Part shown: piece after piece, positions 8,823 to 16,822 of the stretch
Layout of the letters: each line of letters opens with the position of its first letter
How positions within the stretch are numbered: position 1 is the stretch's first letter
Assembly: GCA_002083825.1 (NCBI GenBank)
Contig: DAZV01000016.1
Coordinates: 17,696-72,501, forward strand
DNA length: 54,806 nt
Source: Candidatus Sericytochromatia bacterium S15B-MN24 CBMW_12
GTDB lineage: Bacteria > Cyanobacteriota > Sericytochromatia > S15B-MN24 > UBA4093
Direction of reading: 5' to 3'
Notes under the pieces: model-generated
Databases searched by the model: none
Told to the model about the DNA's origin: nothing
The model's input: the letters and a program-made list of their open reading frames with translations, nothing else
Made by a program: the position numbers and the translations under genes

Positions 8823-9191
8823 ATGATTCAAGAGACCCAGCGCATGCTCACCAGCCTTCTGGGGCATGCCCCTCGCGAGATCCATGACTGGGAGGAAATT
8901 GCCAGGACCCTCACGGCGGGGCCGCGCGACATCATCCTTGAGCTCCCGTGGCAGCATCCCGACGAAGAACCGAGTCGCCATGAGATCGTCGTCAAGCGTC
9001 GAGACGGAGATCGGGTGATCTTCTTCAACCCTCGCTCTCACGGTGAGCTACCCGTTGGTGCCGTGCTTCCCGCGACCTCCCTCGTGCCGGAACGTCGGGT
9101 CGAAGGCGAAGGCCTTGAGAGTCTACCCGAAGCCAGCTTACAGCAGCTGTTTGCCCAGGGAGGAATGGGATTGAACGCGACGGCTCATTAG
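8823..9191 (+). CDS. Cys-less homologue of the preceding peptidase's C-terminal half
   Basis: A 122-aa protein beginning 16 nt after its neighbour, with GAGGAGAGTAGGGA upstream. Residues about 36-75 align by eye with residues 381-418 of the upstream protein: W-x(n)-H-x-x-HE-x-x-V against W-x(n)-RHEIVV (His53), then FFNP (Asn69) against LRNPWG. The N-terminal Cys segment has no counterpart, so it cannot be a peptidase of the same type. It could be an inhibitor, chaperone or binding partner, or a remnant half-copy. The TAG stop is the left edge of the 79-bp repeat, copy B. Confidence 0.6.
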   Translation: MIQETQRMLTSLLGHAPREIHDWEEIARTLTAGPRDIILELPWQHPDEEPSRHEIVVKRRDGDRVIFFNPRSHGELPVGAVLPATSLVPERRVEGEGLESLPEASLQQLFAQGGMGLNATAH

Positions 9192-9266
9192 AGCAAAGCT
9201 CGTTACGGCGTTCTCTCGCGGTCCCAATCAACAGCCGCCGGCGCTAATCAACAGCCGCTGGCGCTA
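9188..9266 (-). repeat. 79-bp stop-codon repeat, copy B
   Basis: 78 of 79 positions match 2567-2645. This copy fills the entire space between two convergent genes and includes both stop codons: TAG at 9189-9191 for the plus-strand gene and TAG at 9264-9266 for dut. Confidence 0.95.
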
Positions 9267-9695
9267 GCTGCCGGAAGATCCCCATCCCGCCGAGCGAGGC
9301 GAGGGGGGGATCTGCGCGACCTCCTCGAAGGACGGATGCGTGTATCGCTCGACACAGAGCTGGGCGACGCGATCGCCCACTTTCACCAGGTAGTCGGAGT
9401 CGCCGTGATTGTAGAGGACAACGCCTACCGCGTGGCGGTAAGCATTGTCGATCAAGCCCGCTCCCGCCTCGATGCCGTGGTTGAGACTGAGGCCCGAGCG
9501 CGAGTGGATTCGCGCTCGGAAGCCTGAGGGTAGTTCGAGCGCGAGATCGGTCGGCACCATGGCGCGACCGCGCGCGGGGATCACGATCTCGCCAGCCGCG
9601 AAGAGATCGGCGGCCACGTCCCCCGCCTGGCTGACCAGGGGCGGACGGGCGCGCTCGCTGAGACGCTGGAAACGAATGGTGACGGCGTCTTGCAT
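9264..9695 (-). CDS. dut: dUTP diphosphatase
   Basis: A 143-aa trimeric-type dUTPase that hydrolyses dUTP to dUMP and keeps uracil out of DNA. The five motifs are recognisable: AGDVAADLFA (24-33), RSGLS (66-70), GLIDNAYR (80-87, with the catalytic Asp83), VGDRVAQLCV (106-115), and the Ser/Gly-rich C-terminal SPRSAGWGSSGS. Motif 1 has AGDVAADL in place of the usual AGYDL, and motif 5 has AGWGSSG where GGFGSTG is usual. The start ATG lies 9 nt after the M16 peptidase stop, so the genes are co-transcribed. The stop codon is part of a dispersed repeat. Confidence 0.93.
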   Translation of the reverse strand: MQDAVTIRFQRLSERARPPLVSQAGDVAADLFAAGEIVIPARGRAMVPTDLALELPSGFRARIHSRSGLSLNHGIEAGAGLIDNAYRHAVGVVLYNHGDSDYLVKVGDRVAQLCVERYTHPSFEEVAQIPPSPRSAGWGSSGS

Positions 9696-9704
9696 CTCGG
9701 GGCT

Positions 9705-10970
9705 CTAGCCGGCCTGCTTCAGGGAAGAGGCCTTCATCTTGCGAAGGGGGCCGACCACGGTCATGGTCAGGCGCTCGATGTCGAAGAGCGCATTGGCCAC
9801 CCGCTTGATGTCCTCCAGGGTGACGGCGTCCATCTCGGCGATGACTTCGTCGGGGGAGATCAAACGGCCGAAGTACAGCTCGTTGCGCGCCATGCGGCTC
9901 ATGCGGTGACGCGGGGTCTCCATCGAGAGCAACATGCCACCCCTGAGCTGATCCTTGGAACGCTTGAGCTCGTCCTCGGTGAAGCCCTCGGCCTTGACCT
10001 TCGATAGTTCCTGGATGACCAGGTCGACGACCTGATCGGCATGCTTGGGAGAGCAGCCCGCGTAGACGCCGAAGACGCCGGCATTGGCGTACATGATCTC
10101 GTAGGAAGAGATCGAGTAGGCGAGACCCCGCTTCTCGCGAACCTCCTGGAAGAGGCGCGAGCTCATGCCGCCGCCCAGGATGGAGTCGATGAGGGCCAAG
10201 GTGTAGCGATCGGCATGGGTGGCCACGATGCCGGGGGTTCCCATGCAGAGGTGGACCTGCTCGATGTCCTTGTACTTGATCTTGATGTTCGAGAGGTTCT
10301 CGGGCGCGCTGAGGAGGCGGCTCTCGCCGGGCCGCTTCAGCTGCCCGATGGTCGCCTCGAGCTGAGCGAGCACTTCGTCCTTGCGGATGTTGCCGGCGAT
10401 GGCCACGATGATCCGGTCGGGAGAGTAGTTGCGGTCGAGGTAGCTGAAGATATCCGCTTGGCGCATGGCGCGAACCGTCTGGCGGGTGCCCACGATGGGA
10501 CGCCCCAGGGGATGGTCGCCCCAGAACGCTTCGCTGAACATGTCCTGAACCAGCTCATCGGGCTGGTCCTCGTACATCTTGATCTCCTCGATCACCACCT
10601 GCTGCTCGCGCTTGAGTTCGGCGGGATCCATGGTGGAGTTCATGAGCATGTCGGAAAGGACGTCGATGGCGAGCGGAACCTGATCATCCAGCACGCGGGC
10701 GTAGTAACAGGTGTTCTCCTTGTCCGTGAAGGCGTTGAGGGAGCCTCCGGTGTCCTCGAGCGATTGGGCGATCGCTAGCGCGGAGCGCTTGGAAGTCCCC
10801 TTGAACATCATGTGCTCGATGAAGTGGGAGATCCCGTTGTTCGAAGCGGATTCATCCTTGGTTCCCGCGTCGACCCAGAACCCCACCGAGGCGGAGCGAA
10901 CGTGAGGGATTTCCTCGAGGAGGACCCTCACCCCGTTGGAGAGGACGATCTTCTGTTCACGGTTTTCCAT
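9705..10970 (-). CDS. M16 family zinc peptidase (processing-peptidase-like)
   Basis: A 421-aa protein of the insulinase/mitochondrial processing peptidase family (PqqL/YmxG-like). The inverted zinc motif HFIEH is at 49-53, and the distal Glu ligand is in the VVIEEIKMYED segment. N-terminal catalytic and C-terminal inactive M16 lobes are both present, the usual length for the bacterial single-unit type. The start is probably ATG at 10970; TTG at 10973 is adjacent and no clear ribosome site is visible. YmxG-type genes often follow pnp, as here. There is no signal peptide, so it is cytoplasmic. Confidence 0.92.
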   Translation of the reverse strand: MENREQKIVLSNGVRVLLEEIPHVRSASVGFWVDAGTKDESASNNGISHFIEHMMFKGTSKRSALAIAQSLEDTGGSLNAFTDKENTCYYARVLDDQVPLAIDVLSDMLMNSTMDPAELKREQQVVIEEIKMYEDQPDELVQDMFSEAFWGDHPLGRPIVGTRQTVRAMRQADIFSYLDRNYSPDRIIVAIAGNIRKDEVLAQLEATIGQLKRPGESRLLSAPENLSNIKIKYKDIEQVHLCMGTPGIVATHADRYTLALIDSILGGGMSSRLFQEVREKRGLAYSISSYEIMYANAGVFGVYAGCSPKHADQVVDLVIQELSKVKAEGFTEDELKRSKDQLRGGMLLSMETPRHRMSRMARNELYFGRLISPDEVIAEMDAVTLEDIKRVANALFDIERLTMTVVGPLRKMKASSLKQAG

Positions 10971-11070
10971 CAAAGCCGGCCCTTACTAGACAGGATCTCT
11001 CCCGCCACGCGGATGCAAGCATCCAGAGTCATCACTGCCCTCATTCTAGAGCAAAACGGGTCACTAGTGG

Positions 11071-11102
11071 AACGGACCGGAGGGTCACCCCTCCGGTCCG
11101 TT
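11071..11102 (-). terminator. 14-bp hairpin after pnp
   Basis: Perfect stem AACGGACCGGAGGG with its complement and a 4-nt loop (TCAC), 15 nt past the pnp stop. No U-tract follows, as with the hairpin after rnj. It separates pnp from the M16 peptidase gene. Confidence 0.6.
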
Positions 11103-11116
11103 GAAACGGGGACTAG

Positions 11117-13249
11117 CTAGACGCCAATCTTCTGCTTCTCTTCGGCGTTGACGCCCTTGATGGTCAGGTTGACGCGGCCCTGGTTGTCGATTTCGACGAC
11201 CTTGACGACGACGTCATCGCCCACCTTGAGGACATCCTCGACCTTCGCGACCCGCTCGGGAGCGAGCTGCGAGATGTGGACCAGACCTTCCTTGCCCGGC
11301 ATGATTTCGACGAAGGCGCCGAAGTTCATGAGGCGAGTGACCTTGCCCTTGTAGATCCCGCCGATCTCGGCCTCGCGGGTGAAGCGACCGACCGCTGCGG
11401 TGGCCTTGCGGGCCGCCTCGGCGTCGGACGTGGTGATGAAGACCGAACCGTCGTCGTCGATGTCGATCTTGACGCCGGTCTCTTCGACGATCTTCTTGAT
11501 GTTCTTGCCGCCGGGGCCGATCAAGGCACCGATCTTGTCGGGGTTGATCTTGAGGGTGATGATGCGCGGAGCGTAGGGGCTCATCTCCGAGCGGGGCTCG
11601 GGCATGACCGCGGTCATCTTGTCGAGGATGAAGAGGCGCGCCTGGCGAGCCTGCTCGAGAGCGGTCTCCATGATCTCGAGGGAGATGCCGTGGATCTTGA
11701 TGTCCATCTGGAGGGCGGTGATGCCTTCCTTGGTGCCCGCCACCTTGAAGTCCATGTCGCCGAGGTGATCCTCGATGCCCTGGATGTCGGTGAGGACGGC
11801 GAAGCGCTCGCCTTCCTTGATCAGACCCATCGCGATGCCGGCAACCGGCGCCTTGAGGGGGACGCCCGCGTCCATCAGGGCGAGGGTCGAACCGCAGGTC
11901 GAGGCCATCGAGGTGGAGCCGTTGGACTCGAGAACCTCGGAGACCACGCGCAGGGCGTAGGGGAAGTCGACGGCGGAGGGAAGGACCGGGAGGATGGCCC
12001 GCTCGGCAAGCGCGCCGTGGCCGATCTCGCGGCGGCCGGGACCGCGCTGGGGCTTGACTTCACCGACCGAGAAGCCGGGGAAGTTGTAGTGGTGCATGTA
12101 GCGCTTCGAGGTGATGGGGTCGATCGAGTCGATCTTCTGGGCATCCCCGGTCGAGCCCAAGGTCGCAACCGAGAGGACCTGGGTCTGGCCGCGGCGGAAG
12201 AGGCCGGTGCCGTGGGTGCGGGGAAGGATGCCGACCTCGACGGAGATGGCGCGAACTTCGTTGAGCTTGCGGCCGTCGATCCGGACGCCCTTCTCGGCGA
12301 CCAGCTTGCGCAGGGTCTTCTTCTCGATCCAGTAGAGACCGTCAGCCACCAGCTTGGGGTTGGCCAGGACCAGGGCGCGAAGCTCGTTGCCTTCGGGGAG
12401 AGCGGCCAAAGCGGCCGAGATCTCGCCGTTCAGGGACTCGACTGCGCTGGAACGCTCCTGCTTGTTGGGGTTCTGCATGACGGTCGCCATGCGATCCATG
12501 TAGCCATCGAGGAAGCTGACCAGACGGGGCTCCAGCTCGACGTTGGAAACGTTGAGCTTGGGCTTGCCGATCGCCTTGATGATCTGGTCCTGCCACTCGC
12601 AGAGTTCCTTGACGGCGTCCCAGCCCACGGCGATGGCGTCGAGAACTTCTTCTTCGGGGACGATGTTGATGCCCGCCTCGACCATCATGACGGCGTCGGC
12701 AGTACCGGCGACCACCAGGTCGATGTCGGATTCCTCGATCTCGGAGAAGGTGGGGTTGATGATCCACTCCCCGTCAAGCCGACCGACGCGCACGCCGGCA
12801 ACCGGACCCGAGAAGGGGATGTTCGAAGTGGCCAGGGCAGCCGAGGCGCCGACCATCGCGAGGACGTCGGGCTGGACCTGCTGATCCGAGCTCATGACGT
12901 AGGCGACGACCTGGACGTCATTGCGGAAGCCATTGGGGAAAAGGGGACGGATCGAGCGGTCGATCAGGCGGCCGCTGAGAATGGCGTTCTCGGATCCGCG
13001 GCCTTCACGGCGCTGGAAGCTACCCGGCACGCGGCCCACCGCGTAGAGCTTCTCTTCGTAATCCACCAGCAGGGGGAAGAAATCGATTCCCTCGCGGGCC
13101 TTCGAGCTCATGGTGGCCATCACCAGAACGGCGGTGCCGCCGCACTGAACGAAAACCGAGGAATTGGCCTGACCGGCATACTTGCCGAAGGTCAACTCGA
13201 TTTCCTGGCCATCGAGGGTATAGCGGTAGGTCTTCTCTTCGTTACTCAT
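11117..13249 (-). CDS. pnp: Polyribonucleotide nucleotidyltransferase (PNPase)
   Basis: A 710-aa phosphorolytic 3'-5' exoribonuclease and degradosome component. Two RNase PH domains are joined by an alpha-helical linker, followed by a KH domain ([15 protein letters not shown]) and an S1 domain ([20 protein letters not shown]) at the C-terminus. The ATG at 13249, preceded by GGAAGAG, is preferred over a TTG at 13261. It follows rpsO, the order conserved in many bacteria. The intergenic region folds into a long hairpin (13313-13382) like those through which RNase III and PNPase control pnp mRNA in E. coli. Confidence 0.98.
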   Translation of the reverse strand: MSNEEKTYRYTLDGQEIELTFGKYAGQANSSVFVQCGGTAVLVMATMSSKAREGIDFFPLLVDYEEKLYAVGRVPGSFQRREGRGSENAILSGRLIDRSIRPLFPNGFRNDVQVVAYVMSSDQQVQPDVLAMVGASAALATSNIPFSGPVAGVRVGRLDGEWIINPTFSEIEESDIDLVVAGTADAVMMVEAGINIVPEEEVLDAIAVGWDAVKELCEWQDQIIKAIGKPKLNVSNVELEPRLVSFLDGYMDRMATVMQNPNKQERSSAVESLNGEISAALAALPEGNELRALVLANPKLVADGLYWIEKKTLRKLVAEKGVRIDGRKLNEVRAISVEVGILPRTHGTGLFRRGQTQVLSVATLGSTGDAQKIDSIDPITSKRYMHHYNFPGFSVGEVKPQRGPGRREIGHGALAERAILPVLPSAVDFPYALRVVSEVLESNGSTSMASTCGSTLALMDAGVPLKAPVAGIAMGLIKEGERFAVLTDIQGIEDHLGDMDFKVAGTKEGITALQMDIKIHGISLEIMETALEQARQARLFILDKMTAVMPEPRSEMSPYAPRIITLKINPDKIGALIGPGGKNIKKIVEETGVKIDIDDDGSVFITTSDAEAARKATAAVGRFTREAEIGGIYKGKVTRLMNFGAFVEIMPGKEGLVHISQLAPERVAKVEDVLKVGDDVVVKVVEIDNQGRVNLTIKGVNAEEKQKIGV

Positions 13250-13293
13250 CTTCTCTTCCAATTCTTTGCTTACAGGTTGACTATGTCGGTGTC

Positions 13294-13314
13294 TCGACCC
13301 TGTATAACGGTCGA
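13294..13314 (-). promoter_or_regulatory. Small hairpin in the rpsO-pnp leader
   Basis: TCGACC (13294-13299) pairs with GGTCGA (13309-13314). It lies between the long hairpin and the pnp ribosome site, so it may add to the pnp leader structure. Confidence 0.45.
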
Positions 13315-13382
13315 AACCCGCCCTTCCAGGGACATCGACTCAAAATCAGCGAGTCGACGGTCCCTAGAACGGGGCGGGCTTC
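13313..13382 (-). promoter_or_regulatory. Long rpsO-pnp intergenic stem-loop (candidate RNase III site)
   Basis: Outer arms 13313-13323 and 13372-13382 pair at 10 of 11 positions. Inner arms AGGGAC (13328-13333) with GTCCCT (13360-13365), and TCGACTC (13335-13341) with GAGTCGA (13351-13357), continue the stem. It may be a terminator for rpsO, an RNase III processing site for pnp autoregulation, or both. The structure is read from sequence and the role is by analogy with E. coli. Confidence 0.7.
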
Positions 13383-13414
13383 AAGGCAGTAGGCGCGAGC
13401 GTACCCGCAGCCCC

Positions 13415-13681
13415 CTAGCGGCGAAGGCCAAGCTTGGCGACGATGGCGCGGTAACGCTGCACATCCTTCTTCGTCAAGTAGTTCAAGAGGCGGCGGCGCT
13501 GGCTGACCATCTTGAGCAGACCCCGACGGGAAGCGTAATCCTTCTTGTTGGCCGTCAGGTGCGAGCTGAGGCGCTCGATGTCGGCGCTCAAGATCGCGAT
13601 CTGGACCTCGGGCGAACCGGTGTCGCCCTCGTGGAGCTTGTGATCGTTGATGATCTCTAGCTTTTTCTCTTTAAGAAGCAC
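13415..13681 (-). CDS. rpsO: 30S ribosomal protein S15
   Basis: An 88-aa protein of standard S15 length. It binds 16S rRNA helices 20-22 and bridges the subunits. The conserved core [27 protein letters not shown] and RRRLLNYL is intact. The start is GTG at 13681 with GGAAGGAA 7 nt upstream. It is first in the rpsO-pnp pair. Confidence 0.98.
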   Translation of the reverse strand: MLLKEKKLEIINDHKLHEGDTGSPEVQIAILSADIERLSSHLTANKKDYASRRGLLKMVSQRRRLLNYLTKKDVQRYRAIVAKLGLRR

Positions 13682-13873
13682 GGAATCGTTCCTTCCTACT
13701 GCCCGGCAGGTTCTCCTGCTCCGGGACGCTGGGTCATGACCCTCGGAGGGTGGTAGGCCACCCGACCTTGAGCCGTCTCATTAACCCTTAACTGTTACGT
13801 AACCAGTATAACACGCGCGGGACCCCCCTCCTATCCCCCGGAAGCGAAATCGAATAGATGTTCTAAAAACGTG

Positions 13874-13879
13874 TATAAT
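13874..13879 (+). promoter_or_regulatory. -10 box (TATAAT) before the annealing-protein gene
   Basis: A consensus TATAAT about 90 nt upstream of the GTG at 13971. No good -35 is visible at 16-18 nt. Confidence 0.45.
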
Positions 13880-13910
13880 GTCCTGGTGGAGCTGATTTCA
13901 GCCCCTCCAT

Positions 13911-13954
13911 GACCCACGACGGACCCGCGATAAACCCGCGGCGGACCCGCGACA
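13911..13954 (+). repeat. 11-bp repeat, four units, in a gene leader
   Basis: GACCCACGACG, GACCCGCGATA, AACCCGCGGCG and GACCCGCGACA follow each other without gaps, ending 17 nt before the start codon at 13971 and just before the ribosome site. Confidence 0.85.
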
Positions 13955-13970
13955 GCAAAGGAAGGAAGCC

Positions 13971-14543
13971 GTGGAAAAGCGTCACGTCATCTCCCTGCAG
14001 GGACAGGAATTCGTCACCTACGAAGGGCTGCTCGGCGAGGCCCATGCCAAGGGCCTGAAAGCCGTCCGGACCCACGTCGTGCAGCTTCCCGACGCCAGCA
14101 ATGGTCAGACCGCTGTCGTCACCGCCGAGGTGGAACTCGAAGGCGGCAAGATCTTCACCGGAATCGGAGACGCCAACCCTCAGAACGTCAATTCCATGAT
14201 TGCGAAACACCTCTTGCGCATGGCCGAGACCCGGGCAAAAGCCCGCGCCTTCCGCGACGCCGTGAACATCGGCATGACCTCGGTGGTCGAACTCGACGAC
14301 ACCGCCGCCCCCCTCGCCGGGACAAGCCTCGCCGGGACGCCGAACGCTCCGGTCAGGCTCGCCACCCCCAAGCAGGTCAACAAGGTCGCCGCCGAGATGG
14401 CCAGGGTGGGCTGGAGCGAGAAGGACGGCCGCGACTACCTCCTCAAGACCTTCAACAAGCTGAGCCGCTCCGAACTCACCTCGCTGGAAATCAGCCGCTT
14501 CATCGATCACCTGGCCGCCATTCCCGAAAAGGCAACCGCCTGA
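13971..14543 (+). CDS. Putative single-strand-annealing / ssDNA-binding protein (Rad52-like)
   Basis: A 190-aa cytoplasmic protein. The N-terminal half ends in MAETRAKARAFRDAVNIG (about 84-101), resembling the ETRAxxRAL signature of phage Rad52/ERF-type annealing proteins. After a short Ala/Gly linker with a small repeat (LAGTSLAGT), the C-terminal 55 residues (ATPKQVNKVAAEM to SRFIDHLA) form a small helical domain often appended to such proteins. GTG start behind AAAGGAAGGAA. No phage genes surround it, so this looks like a chromosomal version. The family call rests on motif resemblance only. A role in recombination is an inference. Confidence 0.5.
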   Translation: MEKRHVISLQGQEFVTYEGLLGEAHAKGLKAVRTHVVQLPDASNGQTAVVTAEVELEGGKIFTGIGDANPQNVNSMIAKHLLRMAETRAKARAFRDAVNIGMTSVVELDDTAAPLAGTSLAGTPNAPVRLATPKQVNKVAAEMARVGWSEKDGRDYLLKTFNKLSRSELTSLEISRFIDHLAAIPEKATA

Positions 14544-14629
14544 GGGAACGCCCAGACTCGTGACCGCTTGGCCGCCGGTGCTGGGTACAATACCTCTCGT
14601 CCCGCCCCTCGACCCGAGAGGATCCGCGA

Positions 14630-16822
14630 TTGTACCGCCTCGTCGCCCTTGCCGCGCTCGCCTTGGCCATGGCTCTCCCCATGGCCGCAAACGCGGCCTC
14701 GGCCCGCCAAATAGAAGAGAATGCCTTGCACTACCCCAAGACCAACCGCCTGAACCACCTCGACCTCTACCACGGCACGTCGGTCCCGGATCCCTACCGC
14801 TGGCTCGAAGACACCGAATCCCCCGAGACCCGCAGCTGGATCGCCGCCCAGAACGACCTCACCCGCCAGGTGCTCGACCGGATCCCCCAGCGGGCCGCCC
14901 TGTCGAAACGCTTGACCGAACTCTGGAACTTCGAACGCTACGGCGTCCCCTTTCGCGAGGGAAACCGCTTCTTCTTCCAAAAGAACGACGGCCTGCAGAA
15001 CCAGAGCGTCCTCTACACCATGCGCAACCTGGACGAGACGCCCCGGGTGCTCATCGACCCCAACCTGTTCTCGAGCGATGGCACGGTCGCGCTCGGCAGC
15101 ACCAGCGTGAGCCCGGACGGCAACCTGATCGCCTACTCCACCTCCACGTCCGGCTCGGACTGGCTCGAGTGGAAGGTCCGCGACATCTCAACCGGCAAGG
15201 ACCTGAGCGATCACCTCCAATGGGCCAAGTTCTCCGGAGCCAGCTGGACCAAGGACGGAAAGGGCTTCTACTACAGCCGATACGACGAACCCAAGGGAAA
15301 CAACCTCAAAGAAGCCAACTACTTCCAGAAGCTCTATTACCACCCGATCGGCGCGCCTCAGTCCGAAGACCGGCTGATCTACGAGCGCCCCGACCAGAAG
15401 GAATGGGGCTTCTACGGGTCCGTCAGCGAAGACGGTCGCTACCTGATCCTCTACGTCAGCCAGGGCACCGATCCCAATAACCGCCTCTATTACAAAGACC
15501 TCGCGACTCCCGACTCCCCCGTCGTGCCGCTCCTCGACGACGCGGACGCCTCGTACGGCTTCATCGGCAACGACGGCCCCATCTTCTGGCTCCTGACCAC
15601 CCAGAACGCCCCGCGCGGCCGGGTGATCGCCCTCGACACCCGCAAGCCCGCTCGAGCGAACTGGAAGGAAGTCATCCCCCAGTCCCGCGAAAATCTAGAA
15701 GACGTCTCGCTCTTCCAGGACACGTTCGTGACCACCACGCTCAAGGATGCCCGCAACGTGGTGAAGCTTTACAAGACGGATGGCCGCTTCGTGCGGGAGG
15801 TTGGCCTGCCGGGCATCGGGAGCGCCTGGGGCTTCGGCGGCAAGCGCCAGGACACGGAGACCTTCTACGCGTTCACCAGCTTCACGAGTCCGACCACGAT
15901 CTACCGCTACGACCTGAAAACCGGGAAGAGCACGCTCTACCGGAAGCCCTCGGTGGACATCGACCCATCGCGCTTCGAAACCCGGCAGGTCTTCTATCCC
16001 AGCAAGGACGGGACGCGCGTCCCCATGTTCATCACCCACCGCAAGGGGCTCGAACTCGACGGCAAAAACCCCACCTACCTCTACGGCTACGGGGGCTTCA
16101 ACGTCTCGCTCACTCCCGCCTTCTCGGTGAGCAACCTGGTCTGGATGGAGAACGGCGGCGTCTACGCCGTCCCGAACCTGCGCGGCGGCGGCGAGTATGG
16201 CCAGGACTGGCATCAAGCCGGAACCAAGCTCCAGAAGCAGAACGTCTTCGACGACTTCATCGGCGCCGCAGAGTGGCTGATAGCCAACGGGTACACGTCC
16301 TCGCAGAAGCTGGCCATCGGCGGAGGCAGCAATGGCGGCCTCCTGGTGGGAGCCTGCATGACCCAGCGCCCGGAGCTCTTCAAGGCAGCCGTTCCATCGG
16401 TGGGCGTGCTCGACATGCTCCGCTACCAGCACTTCACGATCGGTTGGGCCTGGGCTTCCGACTACGGCACGTCGAGCGATCCCGCGGAATTCAAGGCACT
16501 GCTCGCCTATTCGCCGCTTCACAACGTGAAGGAGGGGACGCGCTACCCCGCCACCATGGTCATGACCGCGGACCACGACGACCGGGTCTTTCCGGCCCAT
16601 AGCTTCAAGTTCGCGGCCGCCCTCCAGCATGCTCAGACGCAAAGCGCCGGGACGCAAAGCGCCGGGGCAAAAAGCGCGGAAGCGCCGCACGCCACGATGG
16701 CCGCACCGGTGCTGATCCGGATCGAGACCCGGGCGGGCCACGGTGCCGGCAAACCCACCTCGAAGCTCATCGAAGAAGCCAGCGATCGCTGGGGCTTCCT
16801 CCTCCATCACCTGGGGGACTAG
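14630..16822 (+). CDS. Exported prolyl oligopeptidase (S9A)
   Basis: A 730-aa serine peptidase cleaving after proline in short peptides. Residues 1-22 are a Sec signal peptide ending ANA. The N-terminal part is the seven-bladed propeller and the C-terminal part the alpha/beta-hydrolase. Nucleophile Ser567 is in GGGSNGG, Asp in DHDDRV (648-653) and His704 in RAGHGAGKP. The start is TTG at 14630 behind GAGAGG, and it gives a sensible signal peptide. Residues about 669-684 are an extra QSAG-type insert made by a 15-bp tandem duplication, in the Asp-to-His loop. The stop shares 3 bp with the convergent UvrC-like gene. Confidence 0.93.
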   Translation: MYRLVALAALALAMALPMAANAASARQIEENALHYPKTNRLNHLDLYHGTSVPDPYRWLEDTESPETRSWIAAQNDLTRQVLDRIPQRAALSKRLTELWNFERYGVPFREGNRFFFQKNDGLQNQSVLYTMRNLDETPRVLIDPNLFSSDGTVALGSTSVSPDGNLIAYSTSTSGSDWLEWKVRDISTGKDLSDHLQWAKFSGASWTKDGKGFYYSRYDEPKGNNLKEANYFQKLYYHPIGAPQSEDRLIYERPDQKEWGFYGSVSEDGRYLILYVSQGTDPNNRLYYKDLATPDSPVVPLLDDADASYGFIGNDGPIFWLLTTQNAPRGRVIALDTRKPARANWKEVIPQSRENLEDVSLFQDTFVTTTLKDARNVVKLYKTDGRFVREVGLPGIGSAWGFGGKRQDTETFYAFTSFTSPTTIYRYDLKTGKSTLYRKPSVDIDPSRFETRQVFYPSKDGTRVPMFITHRKGLELDGKNPTYLYGYGGFNVSLTPAFSVSNLVWMENGGVYAVPNLRGGGEYGQDWHQAGTKLQKQNVFDDFIGAAEWLIANGYTSSQKLAIGGGSNGGLLVGACMTQRPELFKAAVPSVGVLDMLRYQHFTIGWAWASDYGTSSDPAEFKALLAYSPLHNVKEGTRYPATMVMTADHDDRVFPAHSFKFAAALQHAQTQSAGTQSAGAKSAEAPHATMAAPVLIRIETRAGHGAGKPTSKLIEEASDRWGFLLHHLGD
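16637..16666 (+). repeat. 15-bp tandem duplication inside the S9 peptidase gene
   Basis: ACGCAAAGCGCCGGG occurs twice without a gap, and a third decayed unit follows. It inserts TQSAG repeats between the catalytic Asp and His. Confidence 0.9.

Noticed and set aside
11276..13660. A 794-codon open frame antisense to pnp
   Set aside because: The codon bias of pnp opens the opposite strand; its Asp/Gly/Leu-rich product has no recognisable family.
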